A stretch of 64,000 nt of DNA, taken from NCBI GenBank assembly GCA_020832545.1, contig JAFIEK010000016.1, positions 1 through 64,000 on the forward strand. Reading direction: 5' to 3'. A model generated the notes under the pieces. That model had not been told where the DNA came from. It made no database searches and worked only from the letters and a program-made list of their open reading frames with translations. The stretch's first letter is position 1. Each line of letters opens with the position of its first letter. Shown one piece after another: positions 18,347 to 27,983 of this stretch. Source of the stretch: Pararhodobacter sp. Its GTDB lineage: Bacteria > Pseudomonadota > Alphaproteobacteria > Rhodobacterales > Rhodobacteraceae. Made by a program: the position numbers and the translations under genes.

Positions 18347-19317
18347 CAGACGACCCCCTGAGTCTCAGGCAACTTGCTTTCACGCATAGCCCGTTCCTTG
18401 AGGGTGCGGAATTTGCCGGACATCCCGTCAAGTTTTGCGTCCCATTCCGGGTTTGGGGTCTGGCCTTGGATCGTTTGGAAATAGGCTTGCAGCAGGCAGG
18501 CCACGGCCAGCGGCTCCAGGAGCGCCCGCTTCACCGACCAGGCCAGAATGAAAGCGATCACCACGCCCATGGCAGACATTCCACCCGGATAAAGGTTGCT
18601 GATCAGCGCAGCCGGGGCCAGCATGATGAAAAACATAACCGCCATCAGCCCGTAGACAAAGACCGTGATCCAGGCCGCGTTCTTCAGCATGGGTCCGTAA
18701 TTTTGCGCATAGAGAACAAGTGCGCTGCGGGCAGAGCCCCATGGGTCCGTAGACCGCGTATGCATGCCATATGCCAGGATCACCTCGTCGATGAACCCCA
18801 CCGCGACCCGCAGAAAGGCGCGCAGGATAATGATAAGCTGGCGAATGCCGGGAATGGGAAGCAGGGTGAACACGCCGCGGATCAGCCCGGTGATGGCACG
18901 CAGCACAGCCTTGATCACCTGATCGACTGCGAAGAGTGTGCTGGCTTCGCCGAAACGTTCGCGCACCATAGCCTGGGCATGACCGATCTGCGTGCGTCCT
19001 TCAGGCATGGGGCGGTTGTTGATCAGCTCAACCATGACCGCGATGTGACCGGCCTTGACCATATAGAGGATGTATTCGCGCAGCCAGTACATCACCAGCA
19101 GCACAATTCCGAACCCTGTCAGCCCGCCGACAATGGTTGATGAGGCGCGAAAGGCTTCAGTCCCCATCGCGCCGATCCCCCAGCCGACCCCGGCACCGAC
19201 GCCTGTCACCAGCACATAGGCCAGTGCTGCGCCAAAATAGACGGCCATGCGCAACAGCACAAAGGGCAGGGTCTGCATCATCAACCCGATCGCGCGGCCA
19301 AAAGAGAAATCCCACAT
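18346..19317 (-). CDS. Conserved integral membrane protein, function unknown
   Basis: 323-aa polytopic membrane protein with about six hydrophobic segments, including paired segments at the N terminus, around residues 65-95, 150-180 and 215-265. I do not recognise a family motif. A charged loop (MPEGRTQIGHAQAMVRERFG) separates the halves, and the C terminus is hydrophilic (PNPEWDAKLDGMSGKFRTLK). The start is placed at the ATG at 19317 (MWDFSFGRAIGLMMQ). It is followed with 1-bp overlap by the DUF2259 gene, suggesting a joint envelope role. Confidence 0.65.
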   Translation of the reverse strand: MWDFSFGRAIGLMMQTLPFVLLRMAVYFGAALAYVLVTGVGAGVGWGIGAMGTEAFRASSTIVGGLTGFGIVLLVMYWLREYILYMVKAGHIAVMVELINNRPMPEGRTQIGHAQAMVRERFGEASTLFAVDQVIKAVLRAITGLIRGVFTLLPIPGIRQLIIILRAFLRVAVGFIDEVILAYGMHTRSTDPWGSARSALVLYAQNYGPMLKNAAWITVFVYGLMAVMFFIMLAPAALISNLYPGGMSAMGVVIAFILAWSVKRALLEPLAVACLLQAYFQTIQGQTPNPEWDAKLDGMSGKFRTLKERAMRESKLPETQGVV

Positions 19318-19453
19318 CGCCAATACCCCTGTGCCAGTGTGCAAGACCCACGCCCTGCATTCTGGCGGCAGGTTAGCTCAAGGTCTGTGCGTTGGCCCCG
19401 TCCGTTTGGTGGGGAGAGGCGATGCATCCGCTTGCCGCCCGGAGTTGGGGCAC

Positions 19454-21754
19454 TTAGGCCCCGTAGGGCACCCAGACGGTTTTCACCTGAACGGCCCGGC
19501 GCAGGAAATCGCGCGACTGACCCTCGGAACCGGCCCAGTCACGCGCGCGGTTTTCTGACCAGACGGGTTTCAGGTTTCCGGAGGCTTCGCGCTCGGTCAT
19601 GGCACAGGTCTCTGAATCGGCAAAGACCCACAGCACGGCGATATCGTCATGCTGCGCAAGGGTGCGCGCCAGATCAACGCGTGGGCCGGTGACGATATTC
19701 ACCACGCCGCCCGGCATGTCTGAGGTATCGAACACCTGAACCATCTCCAGTGCCGCACGGGGCGCGCCTTGCGACGGCACGGCAACCACCCGGTTACCCA
19801 TGGCGATCGCGGGCAAAAGCGTGGAGATGAACCCCAGCAAAGGCGCTTCTTCGGGGCAGATCAGGCCCATCACGCCGAAGGGTTCCTTCAGCGCCAACGT
19901 CAGATGCGCGCCCTGGGTGGAATGCACCTTGCCGTCGTATTTGTCGGCCCAGGCCGCCCAGTAGAAAGCGCGCGCTACGGCGGCCCCGGCCTCGGTCTTT
20001 GAACTGAGCGCCGCAAGGTCGGCCTGACGGGCCGCCATGTTCTCGGCCAGAAAGTAAAGCACCTGCGCGCGGTTGTGGCCCGTGGCCTTGCCCCAGCCTG
20101 CGGCCTTGTGCGCGGCTTCGACAGCGTTGCGGATATCCTTGCGCCCGCCCAGAGGGATCTGGCCGCCCTGCGCGCTGTAGCTGTAGCCGCCATCGGGCCG
20201 CTTCTGCGCGCCGCCGATATACAGCTTGTGCGTGCGGTCAATATCGCCGCCTTCCGCTTCGCCCGGAAGCCCAGCAGGCACGGATAACACCGCGCGCGCC
20301 TTGCCCTTGATGGCGGGTGCGCGAAGATACGCCAGCATTCCCTCGCGCGCGCCCTCGCGGCCAAAGCCTGACTCGCGCATTCCGCCAAAGGGCGCGTTGG
20401 CGTCGAACATATTGGTGCCGTTGATCCAGACTACCCCGGCCTTCACTTGTGCCGCAATGTCCAGCGCGGTGGTGATACTCTCGGTCCAGATGCTGGCGGA
20501 CAGCCCGTAGCGGGTGTTGTTGGCCAGTTCCACCGCCTCGACCGGGGTGCGGAAGGTCATCAGGGCCGCTACGGGGCCAAAGATCTCCTCCTGCATTGCC
20601 ACATTTGCGGCCCCCAGCCCGGTCAGCAAAGCGGGCGGGCAGAAACAGCCTTCCCCGGTGCCGGGCTGGTGAAGTTCCGCCCCTTCCTCAACCGCCTGCG
20701 CCATGATCGCGCGGATACGCGCCAGTTGCACCGGATGCACCACCGCGCCGATATCGGTGGATTTGTCCAGCGGGTCGCCCAGCCGCAGCCGCGCCATGCG
20801 CGCTTTCAGCTTGTCAGTAAAGACTGCGGCCACCGATTCCTGCACCAGTATCCGTGACCCCGCGCAGCAGACTTCACCCTGATTGAACCAGACGGCATCC
20901 ACCACGCCCTCAACGGCGGCATCCAGATCGGCCCCTGCAAGAACGATGAACGGCGATTTGCCGCCCAACTCAAGCGTCAGCGCCTTGCCTGTGCCCGCCG
21001 TAGCCTGACGGATCAACCGGCCCACCTCGGTGGATCCGGTGAAGGCGATCTTGTCCACCTCTGCTGCGACCAGCGCCGCGCCCGTGCTACCGTCGCCGGT
21101 AACGATGTTCACCACGCCTTTGGGCAACCCGGCCTCAATACATAACTCGGCGAACAGAAGCGCCGTCAGAGGCGTATATTCAGCGGGTTTCAGCACCACT
21201 GTATTGCCCGCGGCCAAGGCGGGCGCGACCTTCCACGCCAGCATCAGAAGCGGAAAGTTCCACGGGATGATCTGCCCGCAAACGCCATGCGGTGCCATGC
21301 CGGGGAATTCATCATCCAGCAGTTCGGCCCAACCCGCGTGATGGTAGAAATGGCGCACCGCCAGCGGCACGTCGATATCGCGCGCCTCGCGGATCGGTTT
21401 GCCGTTGTCGAGCACCTCCAGCACCGCAAACAGCCGTTCGCGTTTTTGCAGCAGCCGGGCGAGGGCATAGAGGTAGCGCGCCCGCTGATGGCCGGGCAGC
21501 TTTGCCCAGCCGGGCTGCGCCTTGTGCGCGGCTTTCACGGCAGCAGTGATATCGCCCTCGGTGCCCTGCGTGACCTGCGCCAGCACGGCCTCGGTCGCGG
21601 GGTTGACGGTATCGAACACCGCGCCGGGCTTGGTGAAGGCGCCATTGATGAAATGCCCGAACGGCCCGCGCGTCAGCCAGTTCAGCGCGATGGCAGCCGA
21701 TTCGGGGGCGGGGCCGTAATCCATGGTGTTCAGGGCCTCTGTAACGGTGGGCAT
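19454..21754 (-). CDS. Two-domain aldehyde dehydrogenase (ALDH16 type)
   Basis: NAD-dependent aldehyde dehydrogenase of about 766 aa. Residues to about 480 form a complete ALDH: Glu in LTLELGGKSPFI, catalytic Cys in NQGEVCCAGSRIL, and a C-terminal PFGGMRESGFGREG signature. A second, shorter ALDH-like half follows (KEPFGVMGLICPEEAPLLGF, MPGGVVNIVTGPR) without a catalytic cysteine motif. That layout is characteristic of ALDH16, known structurally from the roseobacter Loktanella. The start is set at the ATG at 21754; the frame is open further upstream but would overlap deoC. Seven bp separate it from deoC, fitting oxidation of the acetaldehyde released by DeoC. Confidence 0.9.
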   Translation of the reverse strand: MPTVTEALNTMDYGPAPESAAIALNWLTRGPFGHFINGAFTKPGAVFDTVNPATEAVLAQVTQGTEGDITAAVKAAHKAQPGWAKLPGHQRARYLYALARLLQKRERLFAVLEVLDNGKPIREARDIDVPLAVRHFYHHAGWAELLDDEFPGMAPHGVCGQIIPWNFPLLMLAWKVAPALAAGNTVVLKPAEYTPLTALLFAELCIEAGLPKGVVNIVTGDGSTGAALVAAEVDKIAFTGSTEVGRLIRQATAGTGKALTLELGGKSPFIVLAGADLDAAVEGVVDAVWFNQGEVCCAGSRILVQESVAAVFTDKLKARMARLRLGDPLDKSTDIGAVVHPVQLARIRAIMAQAVEEGAELHQPGTGEGCFCPPALLTGLGAANVAMQEEIFGPVAALMTFRTPVEAVELANNTRYGLSASIWTESITTALDIAAQVKAGVVWINGTNMFDANAPFGGMRESGFGREGAREGMLAYLRAPAIKGKARAVLSVPAGLPGEAEGGDIDRTHKLYIGGAQKRPDGGYSYSAQGGQIPLGGRKDIRNAVEAAHKAAGWGKATGHNRAQVLYFLAENMAARQADLAALSSKTEAGAAVARAFYWAAWADKYDGKVHSTQGAHLTLALKEPFGVMGLICPEEAPLLGFISTLLPAIAMGNRVVAVPSQGAPRAALEMVQVFDTSDMPGGVVNIVTGPRVDLARTLAQHDDIAVLWVFADSETCAMTEREASGNLKPVWSENRARDWAGSEGQSRDFLRRAVQVKTVWVPYGA

Positions 21755-21761
21755 GATGACC

Positions 21762-22712
21762 TCAGGCAAGGGCGTGGCGATGGGCGGCAGCGTAGCGTCC
21801 GGTGACAAAATGCTCCAGCTGGCGCTCGATATCCCCCAGCATGCTTGAGGCCCCCAGCCGGAACAGAGCGGGTTCAAGCCATTCGCGCCCCGCCTCCTCG
21901 TGCATCAATATCTGCCAGGCGATGGCATCCTTGGCAGTTTTCATGCCGCCAGCGGGTTTGAAACCGATCTTCACGCCGGTCCGTGCGCCGTAATCGCGCA
22001 AGGCCCGCACCATGATCAGGCTGACAGGCAGCGTGGCATTGACGGCTTCCTTGCCCGTCGATGTCTTGATGAAATCAGCCCCCGCCTGCATTGCCACCAT
22101 CGAGGCCGCATATACATTGCCCAGCGTCACCAGATCTCCGGTGCCGAGGATGGCCTTCATATGGGCATCGCCGCAGGCCTCGCGCATCGCGGCAATCTCG
22201 TCATAAAGCGCAGCCCAGTTGCTCCCTAACACATGCCCGCGGGTGATCACGATATCGATCTCGGACGCACCCTGATCGACGGCATAGCGGATCTCGGCCA
22301 GCCGCAGATCCAGCGGCATCAACCCGGCGGGAAAGCCGGTAGCAACCGAGGCCACGGGAATGCCCGAGTTTGACAGGGCACGCACCGCGCCCGCCACCAT
22401 TGTCGGGTAAACGCAGACCGCGCCGACCACCGGCATCGCGGCCAGCCCCAGCCCCCGAACTATCGAATCGCCTAGCGGGCGACGGGCTTTGGCGCACAGC
22501 CGCGCCACGCGGGCATCAGTATCGTCGCCCGCCAGAGTGGTCAGGTCCATGCATCGAATGGCATTCAGCAGCCACGCCGCCTGGTGTTCGTTCTTGACGC
22601 TGCGCCGCGTGGTCAGCGCGGCGGCGCGACGCTCCGCCGCAGGGCGGTTAATATGCACCGCGTCAAACCAGTCGGTGGCAAGCGGTGTTCCGGGGTTGCG
22701 GGCATGCGGCAT
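21762..22712 (-). CDS. deoC: Deoxyribose-phosphate aldolase
   Basis: Cytosolic class I aldolase splitting 2-deoxyribose-5-phosphate into glyceraldehyde-3-phosphate and acetaldehyde. Length is about 316 aa, longer than the roughly 250-aa E. coli enzyme because of an N-terminal extension. Schiff-base lysine context is visible in ADFIKTSTGKEAVNATLPVS and the second lysine in VKIGFKPAGGMKTAKDA; CVYPTMV is the substrate loop. The ATG at 22712 is chosen; the ATG at 22739 adds nine non-family residues. It is the first gene of an operon with the ALDH16-type enzyme, a deoxynucleoside catabolism unit. Confidence 0.9.
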   Translation of the reverse strand: MPHARNPGTPLATDWFDAVHINRPAAERRAAALTTRRSVKNEHQAAWLLNAIRCMDLTTLAGDDTDARVARLCAKARRPLGDSIVRGLGLAAMPVVGAVCVYPTMVAGAVRALSNSGIPVASVATGFPAGLMPLDLRLAEIRYAVDQGASEIDIVITRGHVLGSNWAALYDEIAAMREACGDAHMKAILGTGDLVTLGNVYAASMVAMQAGADFIKTSTGKEAVNATLPVSLIMVRALRDYGARTGVKIGFKPAGGMKTAKDAIAWQILMHEEAGREWLEPALFRLGASSMLGDIERQLEHFVTGRYAAAHRHALA

Positions 22713-22865
22713 GGGGGGTCCAAGCTTGTTTGGTGGCAAGTATGCGACGGGCGCGAGGGGCTGACAATCCCCGTGGTTGACCGGACGGTCAGGGTTTCCC
22801 AGCCTTCATCGCGAAGGGCAATGAATGGTGCAAGGAGAATTGACAAATCCTCAGCGCCATAATAA

Positions 22866-22882
22866 CCGACTACATTAGTAGG
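22866..22882. promoter_or_regulatory. Imperfect palindrome upstream of the iron importer
   Basis: CCGACTA-CAT-TAGTAGG is a 17-bp palindrome with 6 of 7 matched positions per arm, about 100 bp before the fbpA start. TTGACA at 22840-22845 could be a -35 element, but no good -10 is visible. The place and the ACTA/TAGT arms suggest an iron-responsive operator (IscR- or RirA-like), a guess from context. Confidence 0.35.
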
Positions 22883-22980
22883 AATTGCGCGGACTTTCCG
22901 CACAGGCAGGCGCTGGGGCGCGTTACCGAGACTTGGTTCCTGCGATGCCTTTTGGCCAATGCAGAAATATGAGGACTGCC

Positions 22981-23970
22981 ATGAAAACTCTTCGCAATGC
23001 CCTGATCGCCACTGTGGCCCTTGCCGCGCCAATGCCCGCGCTGGCGGACATCACGCTTTATTCCGGCCGTGGCGAGGCGCTTGTCGCCCCCATCATCGAT
23101 GCCTTCACTGCCGAGACCGGCATCAACGTAAACGTCCGCTATGCCGGCACGGCCGAGCTGGCTGTTTTGTTGCAGGAAGAGGGCGACGCCTCACCCGCTG
23201 ATCTTTACTGGGCGCAGGATGCGGCGGCGCTGGGCGCGGTCGTGGATCTGTTCGCCGTCCTGCCAGAAGCGCTGGTTGCCAATGTCCCCGCAGCATATCG
23301 CGACACTGAGAACCGCTGGGTCGCCACTTCAGGCCGCGGGCGCGTCGTTGCCTATTCGACCGAGCGGGTGGATGCCAGTGAACTGCCTGCCTCAATGTTC
23401 GATCTGACCGACGAGAAATGGAAAGGCCGCATCGCGCTGCCCGCAACCAATGGCTCGTTCCTTGCCCATGTGACGGCAATGCGCGTCGTTCATGGTGATG
23501 ATGCGACCCGCGAATGGTTGCAGGGGATCGCGGCGAACGAGCCGGTTGCCGTGCGCAACAACACGGCCGGCATTCAGGCCATCGGCGACGGCGAGGCCGA
23601 CATTGCCATCACCAATAACTACTACCTGTCGCGCTTCCTGAACCGCGATGCCGATTTCCCGGTCAACCAGACGCTGTTCAGCAATGAAGGCGATATCGGC
23701 AACCTGCTCTTGGTTGCGGGGATGGGCGTTCTGAACAGCTCGCATCATCAGGATGAGGCACAGGCATTCATCGAATTCCTGCTGTCGCCCGCCGCACAGC
23801 AGTATTTCACCGGCGAAGTTGCCGAATTCCCAATCGTTCCGGGCACGATCGTCACTCGTCGTGATATCAACATTGATGACGTGATCCGTGTTGCGCCCGA
23901 GGTTGATCTGAACACTATCGGCGATCTGGAAGGCACGCTTGAAATGCTTCGCGAGGCAGGGCTGATTTGA
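22981..23970 (+). CDS. fbpA: Fe(III) ABC transporter substrate-binding protein
   Basis: Periplasmic ferric-ion binding protein of the FbpA/FutA family, 329 aa. A signal peptide covers about residues 1-20 (MPALADI cleavage region). The mature protein starts ITLYSGRGEALVAPII, and the paired tyrosines in ITNNYYLSRF match the iron-coordinating YY of FbpA. The ATG at 22981 is preceded by GAGGA. First gene of fbpABC; the following permease start overlaps its stop (TTGA). It delivers Fe(III), probably from chelates, to the permease. Confidence 0.92.
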   Translation: MKTLRNALIATVALAAPMPALADITLYSGRGEALVAPIIDAFTAETGINVNVRYAGTAELAVLLQEEGDASPADLYWAQDAAALGAVVDLFAVLPEALVANVPAAYRDTENRWVATSGRGRVVAYSTERVDASELPASMFDLTDEKWKGRIALPATNGSFLAHVTAMRVVHGDDATREWLQGIAANEPVAVRNNTAGIQAIGDGEADIAITNNYYLSRFLNRDADFPVNQTLFSNEGDIGNLLLVAGMGVLNSSHHQDEAQAFIEFLLSPAAQQYFTGEVAEFPIVPGTIVTRRDINIDDVIRVAPEVDLNTIGDLEGTLEMLREAGLI

Positions 23971-25574
23971 ACCTGACAACGACCATCTCCCCGGGCCTTT
24001 GGCGCATGCCGCGGGCCCGGGTGATCTTTTCGGCCCTCGGTCTGCTGATCGGGGGCCTGATGGTTTTGCCACTGATCTGGCTGGTGATCCGCGCCGCCGA
24101 GGCTGATCTGCCCACCGTCATCAACATGCTGACCCGGCCACGCACGATCCAGCTTCTGGGCAACACGCTGGCGCTGGTCGCCTGTGTGCTGGCGCTCAGC
24201 ACTGCGCTGGCGCTGCCACTGGCATGGCTGGTCAGTCGCACCGACCTGAAGGGGCGACGGCTGGTCAATATTCTGGCGGTTATCCCGCTGGCCACGCCGG
24301 GCTATGTGATGGCCTATGCGCTGATCGGCCTTTCGGGCAACTATGGCTTCATGAACCAGCTTTTCGGCTTCACCATCCCGCGCCTGCAAGGACTGTGGGG
24401 GGCGACACTGGCGCTATCGCTTTATACATTCCCGTACATCTACCTGAACCTGCGTGCCGCATTCGCGGGCCTCGATCAATCGCTGGAAGAGGCCGCGCGG
24501 GCCCTTGGCGCCACCCCGCGCGAGGTGTTCTTTCGCGTCACCCTTCCGCACCTGCTGCCCGCACTGATGGCGGGCTGGCTGGTGGTGGGGCTGTATGTGA
24601 TTGGTGATTTCGGCGCCGTGGCGCTGATGCGGTTCGAGGTGTTCAGTTATGCGATCTATCTGCAGTATTCTGCGATGTTCGACCGGGTCTATGCCGCGTG
24701 GCTGGCGCTGATCCTGATCGCAATGGCGCTGTCGGTTGTGTGGTGGGAAAGCCGCCTGCGCGCCGGGGCGCATTTTGCGCGCACCGGGTCTGGTGCGGGG
24801 TCGGCACGTCAGCGCGTCAGGCTGTCGCGCACCGGGCAGATACTGGGCTGGGGGATTGCGGGTCTGGTGGTGCTGGCCTCTATCGGGCTGCCGGTGGCAG
24901 TGCTGACTTTCTGGATGCTGCGGCTGGATGATCTGCCCGCCGTGTTGCCCGCTTTGTTCCGCGCGTTCTCGCAATCGCTGTCGGTGGCGGCGCCTGCTGC
25001 GGTCTTGGCCGCAGCAATGGCGCTGCCGGTGGCCGTGCTGGCGGTGCGCTACCCTTCGCCACTTTCGACGCTTATCAACCGGTTGGCTTTCGTCGGCTAT
25101 GCGGTGCCCGCACTGGCCTTTGCGCTGGCGTTCGTCTTCTTCTCGCTCAACGCCGCGCGGTTCCTTTATCAGACGCAGGCGCTGCTGATCACAGTCTACG
25201 CCCTCAGTTTCCTTGCGCTGGCACTGGGGCCGATCCGTTCGGCGCTTTATCAGGCACGCCCGTCGATCGAGGAATCGGCGCGCGCACTGGGCCATGGGCC
25301 GCTTTCGGTCTTTGCCCGCGTCACGCTGCCGACCATCCGCCCGGGTGTGGTGGCAGGCATGGTGCTGGTGTTCGTGATCGCCATGAAAGAGCTGCCCATC
25401 GCCTTTTTGCTGGCCCCCACCGGCTTTCGGCCGCTGTCGATCACCATGTTCTCGCGCACATCCGAGGGTATGCTGATGGAGGCCGCACCCTATGCTGCGG
25501 CCATCATTATCTTTTCCGCCCTTTTCGTGGGCGTCGTTTTGCGCCATGACCGTAGCGCCGGAGATGACCGATGA
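23967..25574 (+). CDS. fbpB: Fe(III) ABC transporter permease
   Basis: Fused inner-membrane permease of 535 aa with two binding-protein-dependent transport modules, each carrying an EAA loop for the ATPase (LEEAARALGATPREVFFRV and IEESARALGHGPLSVFARV). About twelve hydrophobic segments are visible. The start codon is TTG overlapping the fbpA stop, which is the only one that keeps the first cytosolic segment and coupled translation. It ends with a 4-bp ATGA overlap with the ATPase gene. Confidence 0.9.
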   Translation: MNLTTTISPGLWRMPRARVIFSALGLLIGGLMVLPLIWLVIRAAEADLPTVINMLTRPRTIQLLGNTLALVACVLALSTALALPLAWLVSRTDLKGRRLVNILAVIPLATPGYVMAYALIGLSGNYGFMNQLFGFTIPRLQGLWGATLALSLYTFPYIYLNLRAAFAGLDQSLEEAARALGATPREVFFRVTLPHLLPALMAGWLVVGLYVIGDFGAVALMRFEVFSYAIYLQYSAMFDRVYAAWLALILIAMALSVVWWESRLRAGAHFARTGSGAGSARQRVRLSRTGQILGWGIAGLVVLASIGLPVAVLTFWMLRLDDLPAVLPALFRAFSQSLSVAAPAAVLAAAMALPVAVLAVRYPSPLSTLINRLAFVGYAVPALAFALAFVFFSLNAARFLYQTQALLITVYALSFLALALGPIRSALYQARPSIEESARALGHGPLSVFARVTLPTIRPGVVAGMVLVFVIAMKELPIAFLLAPTGFRPLSITMFSRTSEGMLMEAAPYAAAIIIFSALFVGVVLRHDRSAGDDR

Positions 25575-26659
25575 ACGACCTGCCCAAGACCCTGACTTTC
25601 AAGATGCCTGCCGAGGCCTCGCCCCTGGGCTTTCGCCAGCAACCGGCAAGGCCTGTGCTTGAGGTCAATCGCCTGCGAAAACACTTCCCCCATGCCGAGT
25701 CAGCTGCGGTAGAGCGTGTGAGCCTGTCGCTGGGCGAGGGGGAGTTGATGGCGCTCCTGGGGCCATCGGGCTGCGGCAAGACCACCACCTTGCGCATGAT
25801 CGGCGGGTTCGAGCGGCCCGATGAAGGCACCATCACCCTTGCCGGTCGCGACATCACCAACCTGCCGCCTGAACAACGCGGCATCGGCTTTGTGTTTCAG
25901 GATTACGCGCTGTTCCCGCATCTCAATGTTCTGGAAAACGTGAAATTCGGCTTGCGGGCAATGACACGCGCACAAGCCGATGCACGGGCGCATGAGATGC
26001 TGAAACTGGTAGGTCTGGACGATCTGGGCAGCCGTAAACCGCACCAGCTTTCGGGCGGGCAGCAACAGCGCGTGGCGCTGGCGCGCAGCCTTGCGGTGGC
26101 ACCGGAGTTGATCTTGCTGGATGAGCCGTTCTCGAACTTGGACGCCAAGATGCGCGTCGAAACCCGGCAGGAGGTTCGCAAACTGCTGAAATCCACGGGG
26201 GCAGCAGGGATATTGGTGACCCATGATCAGGAAGAGGCGCTGGCCATGGCCGACCGCATCGCAGTCATGGATCAGGGCCGCGTGGTGCAGATCGGCACAC
26301 CGGATGAGATTTACCGCAACCCGGCCACCGCTTTTGTGGCCAATTTCATCGGTCGCTCCAACATCCTGACCGGCAACGCCAGCGGAATGAACGTGCAGAC
26401 TGCGTTCGGCAACCTGCCCCTGTCGCGTGCCGCGAATGGGGCGGTCAATCTGGCAGTGCGGCCCGAACAGATCATGCTGGAAGCCGATGTGACCGGCCCT
26501 GCCGTGATCACCGGGCGCGAGTTTCGCGGCCATGATCAGATTTACTGGGTGCAGGAAGGCGAGCGCTGCATGATGGTCATTTCCGGCCCCGGTGCAGACC
26601 ATACCATCGGCACCAAGGTGCGGCTGCGTATTTGTGATTGCGTGGTTCCGCTTACCTGA
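25571..26659 (+). CDS. fbpC: Fe(III) ABC transporter ATP-binding protein
   Basis: ABC ATPase of 362 aa energising the ferric importer. Walker A GPSGCGKTT (near residue 63), Q-loop FVFQDYALFPH, signature LSGGQQQR, Walker B LILLDEPFSN and the switch His in VTHDQEEA are all present. A C-terminal TOBE-like domain follows (residues about 285-360). An N-terminal extension of about 30 residues precedes the usual ABC start. Last gene of the operon; no T-run terminator is visible before the following lipoprotein gene. Confidence 0.92.
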   Translation: MNDLPKTLTFKMPAEASPLGFRQQPARPVLEVNRLRKHFPHAESAAVERVSLSLGEGELMALLGPSGCGKTTTLRMIGGFERPDEGTITLAGRDITNLPPEQRGIGFVFQDYALFPHLNVLENVKFGLRAMTRAQADARAHEMLKLVGLDDLGSRKPHQLSGGQQQRVALARSLAVAPELILLDEPFSNLDAKMRVETRQEVRKLLKSTGAAGILVTHDQEEALAMADRIAVMDQGRVVQIGTPDEIYRNPATAFVANFIGRSNILTGNASGMNVQTAFGNLPLSRAANGAVNLAVRPEQIMLEADVTGPAVITGREFRGHDQIYWVQEGERCMMVISGPGADHTIGTKVRLRICDCVVPLT

Positions 26660-26734
26660 TCGCGTTTTTCTTTTTTGCTGCGCCAGATTGCGCTATTATC
26701 AGCAAAACAAAAAAACCAACGAGCAGGTGACCCC

Positions 26735-27976
26735 ATGTTGTTTCGCGCCGCAACCCTCGGTGTACTTATGATTTCGCTCGCCGGTTGCGGCGGTGCGCTT
26801 GCCAACCGATCCGGCAGCGGGGTCGAGGCCACGCGCCTTGCAACCTCAATGCAGCGCCCCGCGACTTTCGAGCGCTGGATCGGCGAGTTCCGCACCCGTG
26901 CACTGGCGCAGGGCATCGAGGGTCGCACCTTTGATCGTGCCTTTGCCGGGGTAAGCTTCAACGAAGATTCGCTGCGCCGCGATGCACACCAGCCAGAATT
27001 CTCGCGCCCGATCTGGGCTTATCTTGACAGTGCGGTATCCGACGCCCGCATCGAGAACGGACAGGCGATGCTGCGCGAACACGCCAGCGTGCTGGCTGCG
27101 ATCGAGGCACGATATAATGTCGAGCGCGAGGTTGTGGTCGCCATCTGGGGGCTGGAAAGCTCTTTCGGGCGATTGCGCGGAACCACGCCGATCATAGAGA
27201 CTCTGGCTACACTCAGCTATGAGGGGCGGCGCACGGCTTTCTTTGAAGAACAACTGGTGGCCGCGCTGCGCATCCTGCAATCAGGCGATGTCGCGCCCGC
27301 CAATATGGTCGGCAGTTGGGCGGGGGCGATGGGCCATACTCAGTTTATCCCTACCAGCTATCTGGATTACGCAGTGGACTTCAACGGCGACGGGCGGCGC
27401 GATATCTGGGCCGATGACCCGACCGATGCGCTGGCCTCTGCCGCCGCCTATCTGGCGCGCTTTGGTTGGACGCAGGGGCAGCCGCCGCTGGTGGAGGTGC
27501 GCTTGCCCGGCGGCTTCAATGCGCAGCGGGCGGGCGAACGACGATCTGTGCAGGATTGGGCGGCGATGGGCGTGCAGGCCCAAACGGGCAGCAGCCTGCC
27601 GACATCCGGCGAGGCGACGCTGATGTTCCCGGCAGGGTCCAGCGGCCCGGCTTTGCTGACGTTTTCAAATTTCGGCGTGATCAAGCGCTACAACAACGCT
27701 GACGCCTATGCGATTGCTATCGCCCATCTGGCCGACCGGCTGCGCGGTGGCGGGGCGTTTGTGGGTGCATGGCCGCGTGATGACCGGCCCCTGAGCGCCG
27801 AAGAACGCGAGGAATTGCAGCGCGTTCTGGCCCGGTCCGGGCATTACACCGGTGAGATCGACGGTCGCGTGGGCTCGGGCACGCTGGGCGCGGTGCGCGA
27901 CTGGCAGGCGGTGAATGGCATGGCCCCGGATGGCTATGTCTCGATAGCGCTGCTGGAGCGGATGCGGCGGCGGTAA
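26735..27976 (+). CDS. Lytic murein transglycosylase lipoprotein (MltB-like)
   Basis: Envelope peptidoglycan hydrolase of 413 aa. A lipoprotein signal ends in the lipobox SLAGC (Cys about residue 15). The SLT/MltB fold is seen in VAIWGLESSFGRLRG, with the catalytic Glu in GLESSFG, and SWAGAMGHTQFIPTSYLDYA, followed by DFNGDGRRDIW. The last 60 residues are a peptidoglycan-binding domain (LQRVLARSGHYTGEIDGRVG). The ATG at 26735 has CAGGTGA upstream and gives the proper signal. It cleaves glycan strands to anhydromuropeptides, probably at the outer membrane's inner leaflet. Confidence 0.92.
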   Translation: MLFRAATLGVLMISLAGCGGALANRSGSGVEATRLATSMQRPATFERWIGEFRTRALAQGIEGRTFDRAFAGVSFNEDSLRRDAHQPEFSRPIWAYLDSAVSDARIENGQAMLREHASVLAAIEARYNVEREVVVAIWGLESSFGRLRGTTPIIETLATLSYEGRRTAFFEEQLVAALRILQSGDVAPANMVGSWAGAMGHTQFIPTSYLDYAVDFNGDGRRDIWADDPTDALASAAAYLARFGWTQGQPPLVEVRLPGGFNAQRAGERRSVQDWAAMGVQAQTGSSLPTSGEATLMFPAGSSGPALLTFSNFGVIKRYNNADAYAIAIAHLADRLRGGGAFVGAWPRDDRPLSAEEREELQRVLARSGHYTGEIDGRVGSGTLGAVRDWQAVNGMAPDGYVSIALLERMRRR

Positions 27977-27983
27977 GCGGCGC

